DNA of 64,000 bases from Pseudomonas fluorescens (GCF_040448305.1 NZ_CP148752.1:3658001-3722000); one strand, 5' to 3'. Shown: positions 7,564 through 16,039, counted from the first letter of the stretch. Numbers and translations: made by a program. Notes: generated by a model from the letters alone, not told the origin.

Positions 7564-10500
7564 ATGGAAGCTCTGGGGCAGCAACTTCGGCCGGTCGCCA
7601 CGCGGATCAGTCAGTACTTCCGCGACTTTTTAGACTCGGATTTCAAGCGTCAACAAGCTCCGCGCCGCCGAATCGTGCTGACCACCGACACCGGATTCAG
7701 ATCGGGGATGCGTACCTCGCCCTACCCCTCCTTGGATCGCGACCTATGGAATCTATTGGGGCGTCCATCTAGCGAGGACCTGTCACTGACGATCGACCCA
7801 CGGCGTTATACGCGTCCGATCAGTGATGTGCTTCGCAAAGTGATCCACGAGCAAGTAAACGCCATCCCTGCTTCATCCCTACAAACTGTACATACTTCGG
7901 TGGAGGAACTAGCCGCAGAGTCCTACGCAAAAGCGATAGAAGACCCGGAGTTGTGGGTGGAGTCAGTCCAAAACCACTTGGGCAGCAAAGTCGCCGAGCA
8001 CATCATCAAGCCCCTGATTGCTCACCTGGATGGTCCACTGCGCAATCAGGCGTACTGGGTAATGGACTCATTATTCGCCGCGGAGAAGGACCTCGTTGAT
8101 CGTGTCTGCGGTGACCTATCCCGAGTCCTCCCAGAGCTGCTGGCCAAGCTGCTCGCCACCCAGGACTCAGCCCCGCTCAAGGAGGCGATCCCACAGTTCC
8201 TGACTCTTGAAGGAACTCGTCAGGCGCTGATGGTGTTCTTTGAAGGGTTTGTGGCGGCTGACGCCTACCACGAATTCCGCGATCTTGAGACCTATGTTGC
8301 CACCAGCGACGGGATGCAGCTCTACCTATACATCGGTGCAGTGAAGTACGGTGGAAACCAATACCCACTCTTCTTTCTTCCCATTGAGGTACAGAGGGAG
8401 GAAAAGGGGGCCGGCTTTAAGTTAAAGCTGCTTAACCAGCTTTATACCAACCGCAAGGCTATCGACTTTATTCTGCAGGAGCTGGCTGCTGGGCTTGAAC
8501 GCGCATGGGTTTCTCCGATCCCCGAACGAATCCATTACATCAAACCCGAGCAGTCCATATACGAAGAGGCCCGCGTCCTGTTCCAGCGCGTAGCCAATGC
8601 CTTGGACCTCGGTGGCAAGATCAGCCTCTCCTCCTCTGCTACCGATACCTCGACAATTGCGGTTGGGCTGTCCAGCTCTCTGTCCCTGGCTGCGTATGAA
8701 CGTTCGGACGAGGCATTGCTCAACGACTACGAAGAGATCCTCGAAGCACTTAAGCATGGCGGATCGGCCGTGGTTGAACTGTTCGAGGGCATCGTTGGTG
8801 GTGTACTGCGCGAGAACCCCAAGTCCATCGCTGCTGCTGTGGAGACCACCTGGGATGCGCTTCCGATGGTGGATCGAATGGTCTTCGACTCACCGATCCC
8901 CCTGAACGAAGAGCAACGCAAAGTATTGATTGCCGTGCGACAGCCTGAAGGAAAGATCGTTGTTGTCTCCGGCCCTCCAGGTACCGGCAAGAGCCATACG
9001 ATCACAGCAATCGCCGCCGATTGCGCCTTTAATCAGCGCTCCTGTCTGGTGTTATCGGATAAGACCGAAGCGCTGGATGTGGTCTACGACAAACTGTCGG
9101 AAGCCATGTCACGCGTACGCCACGATCGTGATTTCCCGAATCCGATACTGCGGCTCGGCCAGCAAGCCCATAACTTCCGCAAACTGACCTCGAATCAGGC
9201 TGTGACCCAGATCGGGGCCTACGCCAAGGCAATGAAGGCGAATCAGCCCCGGCTCGAAGAGGAGCGAAAAAGTCGGTCGGAGAACCTGAAGGAACAGATC
9301 AAGCTGACTGTGGCGACATTAGGCGCCATCGAAATGACCAGCGTACAAGCAATGCTCAAAGACGAAACCGAGCTCGCTGAGCTTGCCCCGTCAGTACTGG
9401 AAGTGTTGAAACGCGCAAGTGGAGCCGGTCTGATTTCAGAGCTCGAGAGCATCACCGAGCACCTAACGGGGGTGGAACAGTATCTTCTTGAGGTCTTCTC
9501 GGAGGGAGACTTTAACCCACAAAGCCTTTGGAACAGAACGCGAAGGGATGCATTACTGGCAGCCTTCACTCAGGAACATTCTGACGCCCCATGGGATCTG
9601 TTCGAGTCGATGTCGTCCTCCCAACTGCGCACGCTTGGCGGACTTCTAGTCAGCTATGGTCAACTGAAGATGCCTCTGTTCGGTTACCTGTTCCGTGGCG
9701 CACAGGTGCGCGAAGTTGAACGTCAGCTTAATGCCCTACCCGTCAGCAGCCCCTTGCAGCTCAAGCAACGGCAAGCAATGTTATCCAACCTCGTTGAGGC
9801 GGCAAATAAGCTCCGATTGAAGCTTCAGAGCGAAGATCTAGAAGACGAATTCGAGGGTTGTTATCGGCTGCTTACCCGAGGAAAAACGCCAAAACTCAAC
9901 GCAGGCAATGCGGCAAAAGCCATGGCCATTCTGCGTCGTGTCGATACCAAAATAGTGGATGTACTGCTTGAGCAACCAAAGGATGATGCCCGTCTCTGGC
10001 CCCTGTCCGTTCGGTTCCTGCACGGCTGGCTGCGCACTCGGGAGGCCTTCGCATCGGCGCCCCAGTATGATTATGCCGGCACCAAGACCCAGCTCGAGCG
10101 CCTCAACACCTCGGTCATGAACGCACACGTAGACACTCGCCTACTGAGTTTCATGGAGAATTACCGCTCAGACGCACGGGCGCTAGCTGGCGTAATCGCT
10201 AACCGACAAAAATTTCCAGAAGACAAGTTCACGCACGTACGCGAGAGCTTCCCGGTCATCATCGCCAGTATTCGCGAGTTTGGTGAATACATGCCATTGG
10301 CCCCTGACATGTTCGACGTGGTGGTCATCGACGAGGCCTCACAGGTCTCAGTCGCCCAAGCATTACCGGCGCTACTACGCGCGAAGAAGGTCGTCGTGCT
10401 GGGCGATGACAAACAATTTTCAAACGTGAAATCGGCGAATGCCAGCATTGAGCAGAATGATAAGTACCGCAATGAGCTGAAAAACTATTTCACGACCCAC

Positions 10501-11901
10501 GTCAGCGGCGCAGCCGACGCCCTACAGCGGCTGTCCATGTTCGACGTTAAACGTTCCATTCTGGAATTCTGCAATCACGCGGCCTCATACTCAGTCATGC
10601 TGCGCAAGCACTTCCGCTCTTACCAGGAGCTAATCGGATACTCCTCGGGCACGTTTTATGGGCACCAATTGCAGGCCATCAAAATCCGCGGCATCCCGGT
10701 CGACGAAGTCATCCGATTCGACATAGTCGATACGACAGACAAGAGAGTGACACGAGGTACCAATGAAGCGGAGGCGGAGTTCATTCTTGACCGCCTTCTT
10801 GAGCTGATCGAGGAGGAATCGCCACCGACCGTAGGCATTATCTCGCCCTTTCGTGAACAGCAGACCCTACTGTCGAAGAAGCTGTTTAATCACCCCCGCG
10901 GGGCAGACTTCGAACGTCTGTTGCGGTTGAAGGTTATGACCTTCGACAGCTGCCAGGGAGAGGAACGGCACATCATTTTCTACTCGATGGTAGCGACGGC
11001 TGATGAGGATGCGCTCAACTATATCTTCCCGGTTGAACTGAGTGACGCAGAACAGGCAGTGGAGCAAAAACTCAAGGTACAGCGTCTTAACGTCGGCTTT
11101 AGCCGCGCTCAGGAAATGATTTGGTTTGTTCACTCCAAGCCACTCAATGAGTTTCGCGGCGCCATCGGACAAGCGCTTAACCACTATGCGAACATTCTTG
11201 AGAACGCCAATAGAATACCTTCTGCCGAACACACCGATCAGTCCAGCCCTATGGAAGCCAAGGTTCTGGAGTGGTTTCGCCAGACCAAGTTCTATCAGTC
11301 CAATATCGACGCCATCGATGTCTTTGCTCAGTTCGAGATCGGAACTTATCTCAAGCAACTTGACCCGACCTACGAGCATCCAAAATGGCGCGTTGACTTT
11401 CTGGTGACGTACCAGTCGAGCAAGGGCCCCATCCAGATCGTGATCGAGTACGACGGCTTCGATTACCATTTTGCCAAGGGCAAACACGTTCACGTGGGCA
11501 ATCACGAACGCTACCTGAATGAGGCCGACGTGGAACGCCAGCTAACGCTGGAGAGCTACGGTTATCGGTTCCTACGCATCAATCGTTTCAACTTGGGTGA
11601 CGACCCTGTCGCTACTATTTCAGATCGTCTTTACCAGTTAGTGGAAATTGCCGTGGGTGAGCAGATTTCAGAAGCGGTCAACCATATTCAGTCTCAGGCT
11701 CAAGGCCTGGCAAACAAAGAGCTCAAACCGTGCTCGAAATGCGGCCAAATTAGGGAAAAGACGGATTATTACGATCCGGCACTAGGCGGCGGTGCTGGCG
11801 GTTTCGGCCGCGTGTGCATGATCTGCAAGGGCAGCAAGGCCAGTTCCCAGACTGGGAAAACAACACAAACCGGTTTTCGCAAAAGCCGTCGCTGGGGATA
11901 A
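7564..11901 (+). CDS. SF1 (COG1112/Upf1-like) helicase fused to a nuclease-like domain and zinc ribbon
   Basis: This is a 1445-residue cytoplasmic protein. Residues 1-460 are a long region I do not recognise. A superfamily 1 helicase core follows: Walker A GPPGTGKS at 470-477, DEAS at 923-926 (motif II), GDDKQ at 947-951 (motif III), FRSYQELIGYS, VGIISPFREQQ, TFDSCQGEE and NVGFSRA at 1176-1182 (motif VI). The gap between motifs I and II contains a large helical insertion. After the helicase, D1278 (WRVDFLV) and E1295-Y-D-G (IVIEYDG) form a PD-(D/E)XK/Vsr-DUF559-like nuclease signature. A CxxC...CxxC zinc ribbon (1390-1393, 1418-1421) ends the protein. AGGGGA precedes the ATG. The gene sits in ICE cargo opposite an HNH gene. 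A role in phage or plasmid defence is inferred; I cannot match it to a named system. Confidence 0.8.
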   Translation: MEALGQQLRPVATRISQYFRDFLDSDFKRQQAPRRRIVLTTDTGFRSGMRTSPYPSLDRDLWNLLGRPSSEDLSLTIDPRRYTRPISDVLRKVIHEQVNAIPASSLQTVHTSVEELAAESYAKAIEDPELWVESVQNHLGSKVAEHIIKPLIAHLDGPLRNQAYWVMDSLFAAEKDLVDRVCGDLSRVLPELLAKLLATQDSAPLKEAIPQFLTLEGTRQALMVFFEGFVAADAYHEFRDLETYVATSDGMQLYLYIGAVKYGGNQYPLFFLPIEVQREEKGAGFKLKLLNQLYTNRKAIDFILQELAAGLERAWVSPIPERIHYIKPEQSIYEEARVLFQRVANALDLGGKISLSSSATDTSTIAVGLSSSLSLAAYERSDEALLNDYEEILEALKHGGSAVVELFEGIVGGVLRENPKSIAAAVETTWDALPMVDRMVFDSPIPLNEEQRKVLIAVRQPEGKIVVVSGPPGTGKSHTITAIAADCAFNQRSCLVLSDKTEALDVVYDKLSEAMSRVRHDRDFPNPILRLGQQAHNFRKLTSNQAVTQIGAYAKAMKANQPRLEEERKSRSENLKEQIKLTVATLGAIEMTSVQAMLKDETELAELAPSVLEVLKRASGAGLISELESITEHLTGVEQYLLEVFSEGDFNPQSLWNRTRRDALLAAFTQEHSDAPWDLFESMSSSQLRTLGGLLVSYGQLKMPLFGYLFRGAQVREVERQLNALPVSSPLQLKQRQAMLSNLVEAANKLRLKLQSEDLEDEFEGCYRLLTRGKTPKLNAGNAAKAMAILRRVDTKIVDVLLEQPKDDARLWPLSVRFLHGWLRTREAFASAPQYDYAGTKTQLERLNTSVMNAHVDTRLLSFMENYRSDARALAGVIANRQKFPEDKFTHVRESFPVIIASIREFGEYMPLAPDMFDVVVIDEASQVSVAQALPALLRAKKVVVLGDDKQFSNVKSANASIEQNDKYRNELKNYFTTHVSGAADALQRLSMFDVKRSILEFCNHAASYSVMLRKHFRSYQELIGYSSGTFYGHQLQAIKIRGIPVDEVIRFDIVDTTDKRVTRGTNEAEAEFILDRLLELIEEESPPTVGIISPFREQQTLLSKKLFNHPRGADFERLLRLKVMTFDSCQGEERHIIFYSMVATADEDALNYIFPVELSDAEQAVEQKLKVQRLNVGFSRAQEMIWFVHSKPLNEFRGAIGQALNHYANILENANRIPSAEHTDQSSPMEAKVLEWFRQTKFYQSNIDAIDVFAQFEIGTYLKQLDPTYEHPKWRVDFLVTYQSSKGPIQIVIEYDGFDYHFAKGKHVHVGNHERYLNEADVERQLTLESYGYRFLRINRFNLGDDPVATISDRLYQLVEIAVGEQISEAVNHIQSQAQGLANKELKPCSKCGQIREKTDYYDPALGGGAGGFGRVCMICKGSKASSQTGKTTQTGFRKSRRWG

Positions 11902-12012
11902 CGTCTACAGGGCGGCCACAAACGGCTGCCCTGCATTTACGTTGATCGCTGGATGTTCCTTCTGATCGATAGAAATAGGTCGATTGCAACCCTTCTCAGC
12001 AGGCAGCAATCG

Positions 12013-12190
12013 GCCGATTCTGTTGAGAAAGTCGGTCTTGGTTTCTATGGCCAAAAAGTAAGCGTTTGAGATTGAAATATTGAATTGTCGCGAAGACATT
12101 CGGACTCGGATTTCACATAGCAGCGTACTAAAAAGGTGCGTTCACCGATCAGTCTCTGGCAATTTGAGAAAACCGACTTTTTCAACAGAA
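12013..12190. mobile_element. MITE-like element with IS1182-type ends
   Basis: The left end GATTCTGTTGAGAAAGTCGG (about 12017-12036) and right end CCGACTTTTTCAACAGAAA (about 12169-12187) are inverted repeats nearly identical to the ends of the IS1182-family element at 18089-19700. They enclose only about 130 bp with no transposase. This is the structure of a miniature inverted-repeat element mobilised in trans. The short minus-strand frame that crosses it looks like chance. Confidence 0.7.
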
Positions 12191-12192
12191 AC

Positions 12193-12660
12193 GTGTCTGA
12201 GACCACCGATATCGTTAGCGCAGTTGGTAGTGCAATCTCGGCACTTGCGGCCTGCGTAGCTGCGGCCGGCGTCTGGTACGCACGACACTAGCTAAAGACC
12301 AGTCGTGAGATCGCGCAGCTGCAATTCGAAGACGCCTTGGGGAAGGAATATCGCGAATTGGCCGGTGAACTGTCGAAGAAAGCTTTAATGGGCGAGTGCT
12401 TAAACGACGACGAATATGAAGAGGCCTTCGACGAACTGTATCGATATGTTGATCTGATCAACGAGCAAGTTTCGCTCCGAGCACGTGGACGCATTGTTTC
12501 GGATGTATGGCAAAGTTGGTTGGAGGAAATTGAAGCGAACTTGAATCTACCGGTATTCGCGCAGGCGTGGACCGAGATCAAGAGTAGATCCAAGGGTTTG
12601 GAGGAGCTTCGCCGCCTTGAGCGAGAAAAGTTAAAGAGCGACCCAAAGTATTGGCGGTAA
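12193..12660 (+). pseudogene. Membrane-anchored hypothetical protein broken by an amber codon
   Basis: One frame runs from a GTG at 12193 to TAA at 12658-12660 but is interrupted by TAG at 12289-12291. Before the stop it encodes SETTDIVSAVGSAISALAACVAAAGVWYARH, a single hydrophobic anchor. After it comes LKTSREIAQLQFEDALGKEYRELAG and a charged helical domain ending SDPKYWR. The two parts join naturally if the TAG was once CAG (H-Q-L). A TTG at 12337 could restart translation and give a 107-residue soluble product. The start abuts the MITE-like element, so the original promoter may be lost. I do not recognise the family. Confidence 0.55.
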
Positions 12661-12798
12661 GCTCTGAACCGGGCATTTGAGTTACATCGGTACGACCGCC
12701 AGGCCGCTACAACATCTCGCCGTCATACCACGCGCCTACTCCGCCTTCCCCCGCACAATCCTTCTCGCCTTCATAACCCGCCAGCTAATTTGTGCCGT

Positions 12799-13002
12799 TC
12801 AATGGAGAACCCTGCGACTCTCTCCAGTCCTGATCCGATCAAGCGCCCGGTTTAACGCGTCCAAGGCATCGAGGAGAGCTTTCGCCTCGGCTTCCCGGCC
12901 ATCCCCCCATAGGCGTTCAGCCATTTTGTTCAGAGCTTGGATAGAACGCTCAATTTCAGCAGCAGTCACTGCTGCTTTACTGTCCGTCAGCTTCTTCTTC
13001 AT
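12799..13002 (-). CDS. Small helical hypothetical protein, possibly truncated by a nonsense codon
   Basis: This 67-residue, charged helical protein (MKKKLTDSKAAVTAAEIERS ... LDALDALNRALDRIRTGES) is in the same orientation as two related small genes upstream. Its TGA at 12799 is followed in the same frame by about 20 more codons ending RVMKARRIVRGKAE and TAG at 12736. That tail closely resembles the carboxy terminus of the neighbouring 74-residue protein (DEVKAGRIVRKAE). The gene may therefore be shortened by a nonsense mutation. The ribosome-binding site is weak. Function is unknown. Confidence 0.45.
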   Translation of the reverse strand: MKKKLTDSKAAVTAAEIERSIQALNKMAERLWGDGREAEAKALLDALDALNRALDRIRTGESRRVLH

Positions 13003-13072
13003 TGAGTAACCGTTTGCAGGGCATTGCTTGTATTTCAGGATCTAGCGCGAATACGCCCGCCAGAACGCATGG

Positions 13073-13297
13073 CTATTCAGCCTTCCGGACAATCCTTCCC
13101 GCCTTCACCTCATCTGTGTAAGCAGTCAGCCGATCAGCTTGCTCATGCAGCTTTTCGATCGTCTCCATTGCCTCCAGAAGCTCTGTATCCCCGCGCTGTT
13201 TTGCAAGCCTGAACATTTCCAGGGCAGCTTCTTCGAGGGAATATGCAGCGGCTTTCAAGTCGCGGCGTAACTCTTGATTGGGTTTGTTAAGTGCCAT
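13073..13297 (-). CDS. Small helical hypothetical protein, paralogue A
   Basis: This 74-residue protein starts MALNKPNQELRRDLKAAAYS and ends VKAGRIVRKAE. It aligns with the next upstream protein over its first half ((G/A)LNKP-x-Q-(E/D)-L-(K/R)-RDL ... A-x-E-(M/L)), so the two are tandem paralogues. It is helical, highly charged and has no membrane segment. AGGAGG lies 6 bp before the ATG, a strong start signal that argues it is expressed. Function is unknown. It sits among ICE cargo between the helicase gene and an EamA exporter. Confidence 0.55.
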   Translation of the reverse strand: MALNKPNQELRRDLKAAAYSLEEAALEMFRLAKQRGDTELLEAMETIEKLHEQADRLTAYTDEVKAGRIVRKAE

Positions 13298-13325
13298 GAC
13301 AACCTCCTGCCAATCCCTTCCGCGA

Positions 13326-13583
13326 TCATTGGCAGTGGTCAGCCTTCGCCGGCGGGACTACCTGGCCTGCACCGATTTCTTTAATCCAGCCATCTAACCG
13401 ATTCTCACCTTGCTGGAAGATTGTGATCATCCTTCGAAGCGCCTCAGCGTCTGGTCCATTACCTGCGTGGCTTAGCCGCTCGGCAATCCGAACTAACTCC
13501 ACGGCCGACCACTTCAGATCAGAGGCGACACCCTGCAGATCGCGCTTCAGGTCCTGCACTGGTTTGTTGAGCCCCATCATCAC
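13326..13583 (-). CDS. Small helical hypothetical protein, paralogue B
   Basis: This 85-residue protein (GLNKPVQDLKRDLQGVASDL ... WIKEIGAGQVVPPAKADHCQ) is the first of three small co-oriented genes and is paralogous to the 74-residue neighbour. It has a choice of ATG codons (MMMGLNKP). AAGGGG immediately upstream best fits the internal ones at 13580 or 13577. Charged and helical, with no recognisable catalytic motif. Spacing to the next gene is 28 bp, so they are probably co-transcribed. Function is unknown. Confidence 0.55.
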   Translation of the reverse strand: MMMGLNKPVQDLKRDLQGVASDLKWSAVELVRIAERLSHAGNGPDAEALRRMITIFQQGENRLDGWIKEIGAGQVVPPAKADHCQ

Positions 13584-13628
13584 CCCTTACAAGTCCCCAC
13601 AACACTAATCCGATATTCAGCTGCGAAA

Positions 13629-13715
13629 TTGCACTCTACTTGATCACCCGCTTGCATTCGACCTGACCAGTCATTTGCATTCGTTCTGACCACCGATTGC
13701 ATCGGATTTGACCAG
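13629..13715 (+). repeat. Four direct repeats of about 19 bp, period 22-23 bp
   Basis: Copies start at 13629 (TTGCACTCTACTTGATCAC), 13652 (TTGCATTCGACCTGACCAG), 13675 (TTGCATTCGTTCTGACCA) and 13697 (TTGCATCGGATTTGACCAG). The common pattern is TTGCA-N7-8-TGACCA. Regular spacing of two helical turns suggests protein binding, as in IS21-type transposon ends, iterons or an operator array. No gene I can link to it adjoins on the right except the EamA gene. Confidence 0.6.
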
Positions 13716-13818
13716 CACGCTTTGTAACCATGATCGGCAGAGAACGGCCAGAAGCGGTCAGTAGCTCAAAACACTTAAAAACCACTGGTTGCTAAAGTAA
13801 TCAGGATCCGAAAATAGC

Positions 13819-14718
13819 TCACTCGGTCGAAGGTACGGATGCTTTGCTGCCCAAGCGGATTAGTTCATTGGAGAAACACAGGCCGACGATGATCAGTGCC
13901 GCTCCCGCGTACAGGCTTTCGCGCGGTACTTCATTGAGCGCCACAAACGCCAGCAGGGCGGCGAACAGCGGCTCGGTCAGTTCCAGCGCCTGCACTTGGG
14001 ATGGCTTGAGATACTCGATGGCCTTGGTGGTGCAGAAGAAGCCCAGGATTGTCGGCAGCGCGGCCAGCGCCAGCAGCGCGGCGATCGCCAGCGGCGACAG
14101 CTCGCCGATCACGAAATCATCGGCCGCGGCCGGCATCAGCAGGTACAGGCTGCCAAAGAACAACAATTGTCGGGTGAAGTGCAGTCCCCCCGACACGCCC
14201 ATCCGCTTCATGGCAACCGAAAACGCCCCATAGCCGCAGCCGGCCATGGAGGCTAGCGCAGCACCTTGCAGGGTAAAGCCCTGCTGCAGGTCGGCGCCGA
14301 AGATCACCGCGATCCCGGCGATAGCCAGTGCGGCGCCCACGGTCGCGTTCGCGGTGATGGCATCTTTGAGAAAAATGCGCCCCAGAATGATCGAGGAAAT
14401 TGAGGCACTGGCCATCAGCACCACCACCACACCTGCCGCAGCGTAGTGTCGATAGGCGGACGTTTCGAAATGGAACAGCACAAAGATGCCAAGGAATGCG
14501 CAGATAGCCGCCTGAGTCCATTTGGTCGACGCCGCCGGGCGCTTGAGGACAAATAATAAGATCGAGAGCAGCACGCATCCCAGTACGGTCTTGATGACAG
14601 CGACACTGCTAGCGGTGAAACCATTACTCATGAGTACTTTGCTGAGTACACCGATCGTAGCGTTCAGTGCCGCAGCGGAGAGTGCAAATATGACGCCTTT
14701 GCTGAAAGTAGATTGCAT
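13819..14718 (-). CDS. EamA/DMT-family exporter
   Basis: This inner-membrane transporter of the drug/metabolite superfamily has 299 residues from the preferred ATG at 14718 (MQSTFSKGVIFALSAAALNA). About ten hydrophobic segments are visible, arranged as two EamA halves (first half up to about residue 140, second from GFTLQGAALASMAGCGYGAF). The carboxy-terminal half contains the typical ALELTEPLFAALLAFVALNE. The substrate is unknown; relatives export amino acids or small metabolites. An upstream in-frame extension to 14805 has no hydrophobic or conserved character and was rejected. An SDR gene lies upstream on the same strand, with 167 bp between. Confidence 0.85.
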   Translation of the reverse strand: MQSTFSKGVIFALSAAALNATIGVLSKVLMSNGFTASSVAVIKTVLGCVLLSILLFVLKRPAASTKWTQAAICAFLGIFVLFHFETSAYRHYAAAGVVVVLMASASISSIILGRIFLKDAITANATVGAALAIAGIAVIFGADLQQGFTLQGAALASMAGCGYGAFSVAMKRMGVSGGLHFTRQLLFFGSLYLLMPAAADDFVIGELSPLAIAALLALAALPTILGFFCTTKAIEYLKPSQVQALELTEPLFAALLAFVALNEVPRESLYAGAALIIVGLCFSNELIRLGSKASVPSTE

Positions 14719-14885
14719 TGATGACGATCCCTGTCGCTGAATTGTCGTTCGATAGAATGCCGCCCTACATCGACGGCGCAAAGTTTGAGGATACGAAGAT
14801 CCCATCGACCCCAGTATTTATTGTGGCATAAGCTGGATCGTCCAGTAGGATGCCATTCGCCTTCTTGTCGCCGCCAAGGGAGAAG

Positions 14886-15965
14886 TCAGAGGGCCTGGCC
14901 CTTGGCTATGCAATTTGAGTTGACGAACATTGCAGTGTGCTGCAAAGACTGACGTATATCCGGTTTGGATATTCCATGCATATTGGCAAATTGCTCGACC
15001 GCCGCTGTATCAAAACGAGTGGTCTGGATAAAGTCCAAGGCTTCGGGTTTTGTATTCAAAAACCGCGCGACGGGAGGAATACTCAGTAGCAACTTCAACA
15101 ATCGGAGTGAAATGTAATGCTTGGGAGACTTTAAGCCCAAAGGTTGTGCCACCTGTACCAGGAGTTCTCGCAAGTTCGGTGTTTGGTCATCAAGCGCCAG
15201 CAGTTCCTGGCCCACCATGGCAGGATCAAAAGCACAAACCGCCACCAGCTCAACCAGGTAATCCACGGTGACCAGTGGCAGCCAGTGCTCGGCGGTACCG
15301 GGCACTGCAGTCAGCTTTCTCTGCACAAGGTTTCGTATCAGCTCCACCAGCGGCTGACCGTCAAGGATATGCCCAGTGCGGCTGTGGCCACAAACCGTCG
15401 CGGGGTGGACAACGGTAATCTCCCCGCCCTTGGTGGACATGACCTCCAGGGTCGCAAAATGCGCCTCCAGCTTGCTCCCCTCGTAACCACCGACATGTCG
15501 GTAGACGGCAGGCCAATTCGTCAGCTCCGGATAACGAGGATCAATTCCGATGCGTTGCAGATGTTCATGATTTTTCAGCATGTAGCCGCCGATCATCACT
15601 AGCCGGCTTTTTTGCTCAGCCGCCAACAGCGCCACGCGCTTTGCCCCTTCCACATTTACCGCACGAGAATGCTCCACTGAAAGCCCCCATGCGAAGTGGG
15701 CGCCCAGGTGGAATACGACGCTGGCGTGCCTTAGTACTTCTCGGTCAGCAAGACTCAGCCCGAGGTTGTCCCGTTCCAGATCGCCAGCTACGGCAAATAC
15801 CCGGGTTGCACACCCTCCCAAATTGTCGACTTGCTCACGCAGTGCAGCTAGTCGCTCCGGGCGACGCATCAACACCCGAATGGTGTGACCTTTTGCACTC
15901 AGGTTCGCCACCAAATGTTGACCGATGAAACCGGTACCCCCCGTGACAAAGCACTCCACGCTCAT
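14886..15965 (-). CDS. Extended SDR family NAD(P)-dependent epimerase/dehydratase
   Basis: This 359-residue enzyme has an amino-terminal Rossmann fold: TGGTGFIG at residues 8-15, RRPERL binding the cofactor ribose, and the active-site pair in YEGSK (YxxxK). It resembles the 3-beta-hydroxysteroid dehydrogenase/dihydroflavonol reductase-like branch of extended SDRs. The substrate is unknown. It is divergent from a MerR regulator, and a MerR-type promoter (TTGACC, 19-bp spacer) points at it, so it is probably the regulator's target. The EamA exporter downstream may be in the same response. The start ATGAGCGTG has AAGGAACAGGGA upstream. Confidence 0.8.
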   Translation of the reverse strand: MSVECFVTGGTGFIGQHLVANLSAKGHTIRVLMRRPERLAALREQVDNLGGCATRVFAVAGDLERDNLGLSLADREVLRHASVVFHLGAHFAWGLSVEHSRAVNVEGAKRVALLAAEQKSRLVMIGGYMLKNHEHLQRIGIDPRYPELTNWPAVYRHVGGYEGSKLEAHFATLEVMSTKGGEITVVHPATVCGHSRTGHILDGQPLVELIRNLVQRKLTAVPGTAEHWLPLVTVDYLVELVAVCAFDPAMVGQELLALDDQTPNLRELLVQVAQPLGLKSPKHYISLRLLKLLLSIPPVARFLNTKPEALDFIQTTRFDTAAVEQFANMHGISKPDIRQSLQHTAMFVNSNCIAKGQAL

Positions 15966-15997
15966 TTCCCTGTTCCTTGTTTAAGGTGAGGAACCAA

Positions 15998-16028
15998 GCG
16001 TAAACTATCAACCCAACTCTATGGTCAA
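15998..16028 (-). promoter_or_regulatory. MerR-type promoter for the SDR gene
   Basis: On the minus strand TTGACC (16028-16023) is followed after exactly 19 bp by TTACGC, a weak -10. The over-long spacer with partial dyad symmetry (ACCATAG ... GATAGT) is characteristic of promoters activated by MerR-family twisting. It lies between the divergent SDR and MerR genes. Confidence 0.55.
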
Positions 16029-16039
16029 GCGGTGTTTTC

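Noticed and set aside
11905..12099. A 64-codon minus-strand frame running across the left end of the MITE-like element
   Set aside because: It is made partly of the terminal repeat itself and has no ribosome-binding site, so it is likely chance.
13629..13715. The four direct repeats considered as a mini-CRISPR
   Set aside because: Spacers would be only 3-5 bp, repeats are imperfect and no cas genes are present.
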